From NCBI GenBank assembly GCA_021836225.1, contig JAKBJA010000021.1:7939-12982 (forward strand): a DNA stretch of 5,044 bases, written 5' to 3'. A model generated the notes under the pieces. That model searched no databases and had not been told where the DNA came from. It saw nothing but the letters and a program-made list of their open reading frames with translations. This stretch comes from Pseudomonadota bacterium (GTDB lineage Bacteria; Pseudomonadota; Gammaproteobacteria; Burkholderiales; Thiobacillaceae). Shown here piece by piece: positions 1-5,044 of this stretch. The stretch's first letter is position 1. Each line of letters starts with the position of its first letter. A program made the translations under genes and the position numbers.

Positions 1-276
1 CGACCATTTCCAGTCGCGGCTGGGCGGATACATGTTGCCGGCCTGCACGATCAGCCGGTCGGTGATGCGCTTGACGCGGGCGTTCAGCGCGGCGTCGGTG
101 CTGAGCTTGCCCTTCTGCTGCGCCTCGCTCATCGTTTGCGCGTAGGCCTGGGCCGAGGAGGCTTGCGCCTGTTCCTCGGACACCAGCACCAGCTGCTTGC
201 GGCCGGAGACCGGGTTGGCCTGGCACGCCACCAGGCCGGCGGCGAGCAGGAGAGTCAGCAGAAGTTTGGGTTTCAT
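1..276 (-). CDS. M48-family metallopeptidase lipoprotein, N-terminal part (runs off left edge)
   Basis: Ninety-two codons are present, from an ATG at 276 to the window edge with no stop. Seen: a lipoprotein signal peptide with a short basic start (MKPK), a Leu/Ala-rich core and a lipobox LVAC with the acceptor Cys at residue 18. Residue +2 is Gln rather than Asp, which favours outer-membrane sorting. The mature start, NPVSGRKQL followed by LVSEEQ, and the following helical stretch with the segment LNARVKRITDRL closely resemble secreted M48 (Ste24/Oma1-like, LoiP/BepA-like) zinc proteases of Proteobacteria. The catalytic HExxH motif would lie further left and cannot be checked. Known role of the family: envelope protein quality control. 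The start is supported by a strong ribosome binding site and by correct placement of the signal peptide. It lies 35 bp after dapD on the same strand, so co-transcription is likely. A non-peptidase lipoprotein is possible but less likely. Confidence 0.8.
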   Translation of the reverse strand, partial: MKPKLLLTLLLAAGLVACQANPVSGRKQLVLVSEEQAQASSAQAYAQTMSEAQQKGKLSTDAALNARVKRITDRLIVQAGNMYPPSRDWKWS

Positions 277-281
277 CGCAG

Positions 282-289
282 CTCCTTCC
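282..289 (-). promoter_or_regulatory. Ribosome binding site of the M48 lipoprotein gene
   Basis: On the minus strand GGAAGGAG is followed by a 5-nt spacer and ATG at 276. It is a near-ideal Shine-Dalgarno sequence and fixes the start of the lipoprotein. It also implies independent translation initiation within the dapC-dapD transcript. Confidence 0.75.
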
Positions 290-311
290 AGAAAGGTCGA
301 ACCAATCGGAC

Positions 312-1136
<825 letters not shown>

Positions 1137-1143
1137 GATGGAT

Positions 1144-1147
1144 TCCT
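1144..1147 (-). promoter_or_regulatory. Ribosome binding site deciding the dapD start
   Basis: AGGA (within CAGGAA) lies 7 nt before the ATG at 1136 on the minus strand. It supports this start over the upstream in-frame ATG at 1217, which would place the start inside the end of dapC. Confidence 0.6.
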
Positions 1148-1200
1148 GTGGTTGAAGGTGAAACAAAGGAGGGGAAATTAATCGATATTGAGCGGAGTTT

Positions 1201-2397
1201 TCACGCGGCTTCACCAACGAAGCTGGCGATGCGTCCCGCCGCCTCGACGCAGGCGTCCAGGTTGTCGACCAGCGCGATGCGGACGAAGCCCATGCCCGGG
1301 TTGACGTTGGCGGCGTCGCGCGCGAGGAAGCTGCCAGGGAGCACGGTCACATGCTGCGTGCGATACAGCTCGCGCGCGAACGCGGCATCGTCGCCGCCCG
1401 GCACGCGTGCCCACAGATAGAAGGCGGCGTCGGGTGCATCGAATTGCAGCGCGTCCTTCAGCATCGGCATCACGGCGGCGAATTTTTCGGCGTACTGGCG
1501 GCGGTTCTCGACCACGTGCGCCTCGTCATTCCATGCCGCGACGCTCGCCGCCTGCACCGCCGGGCTCATCGCGCTGCCGTGATAGGTGCGGTAGAGCAGG
1601 AAGGACTTCATGATCCCGGCGTCGCCCGCCACCATGCCGGAGCGCAGGCCGGGCACGTTGGAGCGCTTCGACAGTGAGTTGAACACGACGAGGTTTTTGA
1701 AGCCACGGCCGAGCTGCTGCGACGCGGTCAGCGCGCCCAACGGCGGCTTGCCTTCTTCGAAGTAAATCTCCGAATAGCATTCGTCGGCCGCGATGACGAA
1801 GCCGTGCCGGTCGGACAGCTCGAACAGTTCCTTCCAGTCAGCCAGCGCCAGCACCTTGCCGGTGGGGTTGCCGGGCGAGCAGACGTAGACCAGGCTGATG
1901 CTGTCCCACAGGTCATCGGGCACGCGCGACCAGTCCATTCTGTAGCCGTTTTCCGGCAGCGTGTTGAGGAAGAAGGGGCGGGCGCCGGCCAGGAGCGTGG
2001 CGCCCTCGTAGATCTGGTAGAAGGGGTTGGGCGAGACGACGGTGCGGCGCCCGTGGCGGGTAGAATCGACGGCGGCCTGGGCGAACGCGAACAGCGCTTC
2101 GCGCGAGCCGTTCACCGGCAGCACCTCGGTCGCCGGGTCGAGCTTCACGCCGTAACGGCGCCCGGCCCACGCGGCAATCGCTTCACGCAGCGCATCCGAG
2201 CCCTGAGTGATGGGATAATTCGCGAGCCCCGCGAGCCCCGCGACCAGCGCATCCTTGATGAACTGCGGCGTCGGATGCTTGGGTTCGCCGATCGACAGGT
2301 TGATCGGAGACAGGTCGGAGTTCGGCGTCACCCCGCCGAACAGTTCGCGCAGTTTCTGGAACGGGTAGGGGTGAAGTTGTTCGAGACGCGGATTCAT
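1201..2397 (-). CDS. dapC: Succinyldiaminopimelate transaminase
   Basis: A 398-residue class I/II (fold type I) PLP aminotransferase. DapC converts N-succinyl-2-amino-6-ketopimelate and glutamate to N-succinyl-LL-diaminopimelate and 2-oxoglutarate in the lysine/diaminopimelate pathway. Seen: an N-terminus typical of DapC ([16 protein letters not shown]), INLSIGEP at 32-39, SPGNPTG at 174-180 with the cofactor-contacting Asn177, AADECYSE at 203-210 (Asp205, Tyr208), the Schiff-base lysine Lys244 in SLSKRSN, Arg252 in GLRSG, and the carboxylate-binding Arg373 in FVRIAL. All key residues are intact. The direct adjacency to dapD in the same orientation makes DapC more likely than a generic aspartate or N-acetylornithine aminotransferase. 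The start lacks a good Shine-Dalgarno sequence, but the N-terminus matches the family. A TATAAT element lies upstream. Confidence 0.93.
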   Translation of the reverse strand: MNPRLEQLHPYPFQKLRELFGGVTPNSDLSPINLSIGEPKHPTPQFIKDALVAGLAGLANYPITQGSDALREAIAAWAGRRYGVKLDPATEVLPVNGSREALFAFAQAAVDSTRHGRRTVVSPNPFYQIYEGATLLAGARPFFLNTLPENGYRMDWSRVPDDLWDSISLVYVCSPGNPTGKVLALADWKELFELSDRHGFVIAADECYSEIYFEEGKPPLGALTASQQLGRGFKNLVVFNSLSKRSNVPGLRSGMVAGDAGIMKSFLLYRTYHGSAMSPAVQAASVAAWNDEAHVVENRRQYAEKFAAVMPMLKDALQFDAPDAAFYLWARVPGGDDAAFARELYRTQHVTVLPGSFLARDAANVNPGMGFVRIALVDNLDACVEAAGRIASFVGEAA

Positions 2398-2403
2398 TGC
2401 GGT

Positions 2404-2433
2404 TTGGATTCTGATTAAGCCTCACATTATAAA
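2404..2433 (+). promoter_or_regulatory. Putative promoter of the transporter-VOC operon
   Basis: The plus strand shows TTGGAT (2404-2409), an 18-bp spacer and TATAAA (2428-2433). The -10 matches sigma-70 consensus at five of six positions; the -35 matches only at TTG. The predicted start point is about 2439-2440, on the transporter ATG itself, so the transcript would be leaderless. The element shares bases with the divergent dapC -10, so the two promoters could not be occupied by polymerase at the same time. Confidence 0.35.
2426..2431 (-). promoter_or_regulatory. Putative -10 element of the dapC-dapD promoter
   Basis: The minus strand reads a perfect TATAAT here in an otherwise GC-rich region. 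The predicted transcription start is near 2419, giving a leader of about 22 nt before the dapC ATG at 2397. No good -35 hexamer is seen at 16-18 bp spacing (it would fall near 2448-2455, inside the first codons of the divergent transporter gene), and there is no TGn extension. This may therefore be a weak or activator-dependent promoter. The short leader leaves no room for a lysine riboswitch. Confidence 0.4.
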
Positions 2434-2438
2434 GCCCC

Positions 2439-3344
2439 ATGCCTTCGATTCCCCTGCAGCGCACTCTTGCCGTCAGCAGCCTGGTCTATGCAGCCGCCCT
2501 GTGGGGGTTGATGTGGTTTCCCTACCGCCTGCTCAACGAGGCCGGGGTTGGCGGCATCGCATCGAGCTTGTTCACTTACGCCGTGCCGCTGCTCGCGTTC
2601 GGCTGGCTGCACGGCCGCGAGCTGAACCGCGCGCGCGGCAAGTGGATGTGGCTGACCGCGCTGGCGCTGGCGGCGGGCTGGACCAATCTGGCCTATGTGC
2701 TGGCGATGCTGCAAGGCGAGGTGGTGCGCGTGCTGCTGCTGTTTTTTCTGTCGCCGTTGTGGACGGTGGTGTTCGCGCGATTTTTATTGCATGAAAAGCT
2801 CAACGGTGCCGGCTGGGCAGTGATGGTGCTGGCGGCGGGTGGGGCGATGGTCATGCTGTGGCAACCCGACGGCGGCCTGCCGCTGCCGACCAACCGCGCC
2901 GAGTGGCTGGCGCTGTCGGCCGGGATGATGTTCGCGCTGAGCAACGTTATCAGCCGGCACCTCGGCGGCGTCACCGAAGGCGCCAAGTCGGTGTCGATCT
3001 GGGCCGGGGTGGGGGTATTGACGGTGATCGGCCTTGGGCTGTATCCGGGCGAGCTCGATTTCATCGACGATGCGGAATGGCGCGTCTGGCTGCTGCTCAT
3101 TGGCGTCGGCCTTTTCATCGGCAGCATGACCTACGCGGTGCAGTACGGCCTCGCCCGTGTGCCAGCCAACCAGGCCATCGTCATCTTTCTGTTTGAACTG
3201 GTGGTGGCGGCGGTCGCGGCCTATTTCCTGTCCGACGAGCGCATGGGCGTGCAGGAATGGATCGGCGCGGCCATGATCATCACGGCCAGCCTGTTCTCCG
3301 GCCACATGGAAGACGATCAAGCGAAAGAGAAACCCCATGTCTGA
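2439..3344 (+). CDS. EamA/DMT-superfamily membrane transporter
   Basis: A 301-residue, very hydrophobic protein with about ten predicted transmembrane helices (approximately 9-29, 37-57, 68-90, 95-115, 124-141, 154-172, 184-202, 216-234, 242-263, 270-288) arranged as two EamA repeats. Each repeat ends in a typical segment: SPLWTVVFARFLLHEKL near 105-121 and VPANQAIVIFLFELVV near 241-256, the latter followed by LSDERMG. The hydrophilic tail (EDDQAKEKPHV) is cytosolic if the topology is standard. The family exports or imports amino acids, nucleotides, sugars and other small metabolites; the substrate here cannot be read from sequence. An in-frame TAA two codons upstream forces the start to this ATG or later, and the first helix requires a start near here. 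No Shine-Dalgarno sequence is visible. The end overlaps the next gene by 8 bp, which suggests translational coupling. Confidence 0.92.
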   Translation: MPSIPLQRTLAVSSLVYAAALWGLMWFPYRLLNEAGVGGIASSLFTYAVPLLAFGWLHGRELNRARGKWMWLTALALAAGWTNLAYVLAMLQGEVVRVLLLFFLSPLWTVVFARFLLHEKLNGAGWAVMVLAAGGAMVMLWQPDGGLPLPTNRAEWLALSAGMMFALSNVISRHLGGVTEGAKSVSIWAGVGVLTVIGLGLYPGELDFIDDAEWRVWLLLIGVGLFIGSMTYAVQYGLARVPANQAIVIFLFELVVAAVAAYFLSDERMGVQEWIGAAMIITASLFSGHMEDDQAKEKPHV

Positions 3345-3729
3345 GCTGTCCCCAAGCCCCGTCGCCGCCCTGTTGCACGCCGGCCTGCTGGTTTCCGATC
3401 TGGAACGGGCCAGGACTTTCTACGAATCGGTGCTGGGGCTGACGCCGTATCCGCATCGTCCCGACCTGCCTTACCCCGGCGAGTGGTACGACCTGGGCGG
3501 CGGACAGCAGCTTCACCTGATGCAACTGGCCAATCCCGATGCGGGCTCGATTCGCCCAGAGCACGGCGGCCGTGACCGCCACATTGCGCTGGCGGTCACG
3601 AATATGGCTGCGCTGAAAAGCAGGCTCGATGCGGCGGGGGTGCGCTACACCGCCAGCAAGTCCGGTCGCGCGGCGCTGTTCTGTCGTGATCCGGATTCCA
3701 ATACGCTGGAGTTCGTCGAGCTTGGCTGA
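3337..3729 (+). CDS. VOC-superfamily protein (glyoxalase/dioxygenase fold)
   Basis: A 130-residue single VOC domain of two beta-alpha-beta-beta-beta modules. Seen: module one LLHAGLLVSDLERARTFYES (12-31) with VLGL, then QQLHLMQ; module two RHIALAVTNM (81-90), a helix ending in DAAGVRY, then FCRDPDSNTLEFVE. The four classical metal positions are all plausible ligands: His14, His60, His82 and Glu125. This predicts an active divalent-metal site rather than a degenerate binding fold. Known relatives include glyoxalase I, fosfomycin-resistance enzymes, extradiol dioxygenases and bleomycin-binding proteins. The sequence does not place it in any of these, so no reaction is assigned. The ATG lies within the transporter's last codons (8-bp overlap) behind a weak purine-rich stretch (AAAGAGA), which suggests translation depends on the upstream gene. 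The pairing with a transporter hints at small-molecule detoxification or uptake, but this is inference. Confidence 0.9.
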   Translation: MSELSPSPVAALLHAGLLVSDLERARTFYESVLGLTPYPHRPDLPYPGEWYDLGGGQQLHLMQLANPDAGSIRPEHGGRDRHIALAVTNMAALKSRLDAAGVRYTASKSGRAALFCRDPDSNTLEFVELG

Positions 3730-3857
3730 CGGTGCGGATTTGTCTGGTTGCTGTGCCAGGCCGAGGGCGGGCGCTGGCGCCGGGGACACGCGATGTCTTG
3801 AGTGCGGGTGTTAGAACAATTGGACTACCTCTCACCGGCCCCCTCGAGCCCGAGGAC

Positions 3858-3882
3858 GATTTCGAGTGCTTGGCGCGAAATC
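3858..3882. repeat. Inverted repeat between converging genes, possible weak terminator
   Basis: GATTTCG (3858-3864) and its exact complement CGAAATC (3876-3882) flank an 11-nt loop. A second small hairpin, CCTCG-AGCC-CGAGG, lies beside it at 3842-3855. Both fall between the VOC gene (rightward, ends 3729) and the small leftward ORF, and the larger overlaps that ORF's stop codon at 3881-3883. Neither has a following T-run on either strand, so a Rho-independent terminator is only a weak possibility. The rest of 3730-3857 shows nothing I can identify. Confidence 0.3.
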
Positions 3883-4042
3883 AGGTCTCGCCGCCGAAAA
3901 GCATCAGGAGCGCCGGCAGCAGCAGCAGCACGACGACCACAAGGCGCAGCACATCGTTGTTGCCTCGTGTGCGGCGCGGCCTGAGGCCGCAGCAACAGCA
4001 TTTCGGGTCGGGGGTGTGTGTGTCTCGAATAGGCGCATACAT
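3881..4042 (-). CDS. Small single-helix membrane protein with a CCCC cysteine cluster, function unknown
   Basis: A 53-codon ORF that I do not recognise. Seen: a short polar N-terminus (MYAPIRDTHTPDP), four consecutive cysteines at 15-18 (KCCCCGL), a basic stretch RPRRTR (21-26), GNND, then one hydrophobic helix at about 31-49 rich in Val and Leu, ending LFGGET. By the positive-inside rule the cysteines and basic patch should be cytoplasmic and the short acidic end periplasmic. It has no cleavable signal peptide. Support for it being real: an excellent Shine-Dalgarno sequence (GAGGGAGG, 5 nt from ATG), mostly G/C-ending codons in the helix (GTG, GTC, CTG), and a coherent membrane-protein layout. 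A longer reading from a TTG at 4174 is possible but lacks these supports. The four cysteines could bind metal, form disulfides or be incidental. It lies 138 bp downstream of the kinase gene on the same strand and may share its transcript. Confidence 0.6.
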   Translation of the reverse strand: MYAPIRDTHTPDPKCCCCGLRPRRTRGNNDVLRLVVVVLLLLPALLMLFGGET

Positions 4043-4047
4043 GGCAG

Positions 4048-4055
4048 CCTCCCTC
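4048..4055 (-). promoter_or_regulatory. Strong ribosome binding site of the small membrane protein
   Basis: The minus strand reads GAGGGAGG, a 5-nt spacer (CTGCC) and ATG at 4042. This is the strongest Shine-Dalgarno sequence in the window and the main reason for choosing this start over the TTG at 4174. In the 138 bp up to the kinase stop (4043-4180) I see no convincing promoter, terminator or RNA structure. Confidence 0.7.
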
Positions 4056-4180
4056 ACAGCATCTGGACTTGCCGCGAGATGAGACGCAGTCAGTCGCAGA
4101 TCAAGCGTCCTGTCTACAGCGCGGCGACAACTATCAACATAGGACAAATACCTGGCGATTGCAGTCTGAGGCAATGCGTT

Positions 4181-5044
4181 TTACGGGGAAATTGATGCGA
4201 AGCGCTGCAGGCCGTCACGCGCCAGTAGCGCGGCGCCGTAGGACGCTTCGGCATGAACGGCGCGCGCGACCTGCACGCCAAGCAGGCGTTGGCGGATACG
4301 CGTCCACGCAGGATTGCGGGCGCCGCCGCCGGCGGTTTCGACCTGGCGCACGGGCGTGGCACCCAGTTTGCCCAGCAGCCCATAGCCGCGTGCCTCGATG
4401 CGGGCGAGGCTTTCCAGCAGGCCGTGCAGGAATTCGGCGTCGTCGGCCGGGCGCGGCGTCAGGCGCGGTGACAGTTGCGGATCGTTGACCGGGAAGCGTT
4501 CGCCGGTGCGGGGCAACGGCAGATAGTCGAGCGGGCTGGCGACGGCGGGGTCGATTTGTTCACTCAGCGCGGCCAACTGGCGGTCGTCGAAAAACTGCCG
4601 CAGCACCGCGCCGCCGGCGTTGCTGGCGCCGCCCGCCAGCCAGCGGCTGCCGAACCAGTGCGAATAGACGCCGTGTTCGCTCGATTCCACCCGGCTGTCG
4701 GACAGCAGCTTCAGCACCAGCGTGCTGCCGAGCGAGGTGACGGCGTCGCCGCTTTGGCTGACGCCGGCTGCCAGAAACGCGGCGATCGAATCGGTGGTGC
4801 CGGCGTGCACCATGCAGCCGGGGTTCACGCCGAGGTAGCGTGCGCGTGGGCGCGACACGGTGGCGAGCCGGGCGCCGGGCGCGATCGGAACCGGCAGGTA
4901 GTCGACATCGGCCAGGTATTCCACCCATGCTGGCCATTTCAAGTCGTCGAGGTCGAGGCCCATCTTGAGGGCGTTGTGATAGTCGGTCATCCCGACGCGG
5001 CCGGTCAGCAGTCCCGACAGCCAGTCGGCCTGGTTGAGATAGAG
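4181..5044 (-). CDS. FGGY-family carbohydrate kinase, C-terminal part (runs off right edge)
   Basis: Two hundred eighty-seven codons ending in TAA at 4181-4183. The frame stays open through the right edge, and the extra residues LYLNQADWLSGLLTGRVG continue family homology, so the Met codon at 4990 is internal. FGGY kinases are usually 430-520 residues, so roughly the N-terminal 40 percent is missing. They phosphorylate sugars or polyols with ATP. Seen (residue 1 = edge codon): ADWLSGLLTG near 6-15, then SDYHNALK-like TDYHNALK; HAGTTDSIAAF with the likely catalytic base Asp85; the phosphate-binding LGSTLVLK near 105-112; and the second FGGY signature, ETAGGGARNPAWTRI, at 236-250, followed by EASYGAALLA. 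The ADW/LTG/DYHNALK block resembles the cyanobacterial/plant D-ribulose kinase group and related sugar kinases more than xylulokinase or glycerol kinase. The substrate is therefore tentative. All visible catalytic and nucleotide-binding motifs are intact. Confidence 0.9.
   Translation of the reverse strand, partial: LYLNQADWLSGLLTGRVGMTDYHNALKMGLDLDDLKWPAWVEYLADVDYLPVPIAPGARLATVSRPRARYLGVNPGCMVHAGTTDSIAAFLAAGVSQSGDAVTSLGSTLVLKLLSDSRVESSEHGVYSHWFGSRWLAGGASNAGGAVLRQFFDDRQLAALSEQIDPAVASPLDYLPLPRTGERFPVNDPQLSPRLTPRPADDAEFLHGLLESLARIEARGYGLLGKLGATPVRQVETAGGGARNPAWTRIRQRLLGVQVARAVHAEASYGAALLARDGLQRFASISP

Noticed and set aside
1137..1217. In-frame N-terminal extension of dapD to an ATG at 1217 (301 aa).
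   Set aside because: It overlaps the end of dapC, adds residues not typical of DapD, and the ATG at 1136 gives the canonical 274-aa protein with its own AGGA.
2222..2245. Tandem 9-bp repeat GCGAGCCCC inside dapC.
   Set aside because: It encodes two adjacent Gly-Leu-Ala triplets in a small-residue-rich helix with no effect on frame. This is ordinary codon repetition.
1804..2418. A 204-codon plus-strand open frame opposite dapC.
   Set aside because: It is a GC-rich antisense shadow. Its translation is rich in Arg, Gly and Val with no recognisable domain, and dapC on the other strand is certain.
2398..2438. Lysine riboswitch upstream of dapC.
   Set aside because: The leader is at most about 41 bp before the divergent gene begins, far too short for the lysine riboswitch aptamer.
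2784..3338. A 184-codon minus-strand open frame opposite the transporter.
   Set aside because: Its His/Arg/Asp-rich translation is typical of the antisense of hydrophobic membrane-protein codons, and the transporter has clear EamA features.
3915..3937. CAG/GAC-rich trinucleotide run.
   Set aside because: It is explained by consecutive Leu (CTG) and Val (GTG, GTC) codons of the membrane helix on the minus strand.
4043..4174. Longer form of the small membrane protein starting at a TTG at 4174 (97 aa).
   Set aside because: It needs a rare start without a clear ribosome binding site, while the ATG at 4042 has a near-perfect one. The added stretch is unremarkable.
3866..4195. Plus-strand open frames (109 and 116 codons) across 3732-4195.
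   Set aside because: They have no ribosome binding sites, are Gln/Ser/Arg-rich without domain features, and run antisense to the better supported small membrane protein.

Overview
The window is GC-rich and its third codon positions are strongly G/C-biased. The sequences of DapD, DapC and the other proteins look proteobacterial. I infer a betaproteobacterium (Rhodocyclales/Nitrosomonadales/Burkholderiales-like) from DapC type and codon style; this is not proven. No mobile elements, RNA genes or CRISPR arrays are visible.

Layout. Positions 1-2397 are a leftward gene block, dapC -> dapD -> M48-family lipoprotein protease (the last runs off the left edge). DapD and DapC are consecutive enzymes of the succinylase branch of diaminopimelate/lysine biosynthesis: DapD succinylates tetrahydrodipicolinate and DapC transaminates the product. 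The M48 gene follows dapD by only 35 bp with its own strong ribosome binding site, so it is probably co-transcribed although it has no obvious part in lysine synthesis.

A 41-bp divergent intergenic region (2398-2438) separates dapC from a rightward pair: a ten-helix EamA/DMT-type membrane transporter and a small VOC-superfamily (glyoxalase/dioxygenase fold) protein. Their reading frames overlap by 8 bp and are probably translationally coupled. The intergenic region holds a perfect TATAAT facing dapC and an overlapping TATAAA facing the transporter. The transporter start has an in-frame stop two codons upstream and no Shine-Dalgarno sequence, which suggests leaderless or near-leaderless translation.

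Positions 3730-4180 hold no large gene. They contain a 53-codon leftward small ORF with a very strong ribosome binding site. It encodes a one-helix membrane protein with four consecutive cysteines and is the least explained item here. A 25-bp inverted repeat at its stop codon lies between it and the converging VOC gene. The right end (4181-5044) is the C-terminal part of a leftward FGGY-family sugar kinase, plausibly D-ribulokinase-like, whose N-terminus lies beyond the window.

Most of the window is ordinary housekeeping and accessory metabolism. I do not see a clear new multi-gene system. The most interesting items are the tetra-cysteine small membrane protein and the compact divergent promoter with a putatively leaderless transporter mRNA.
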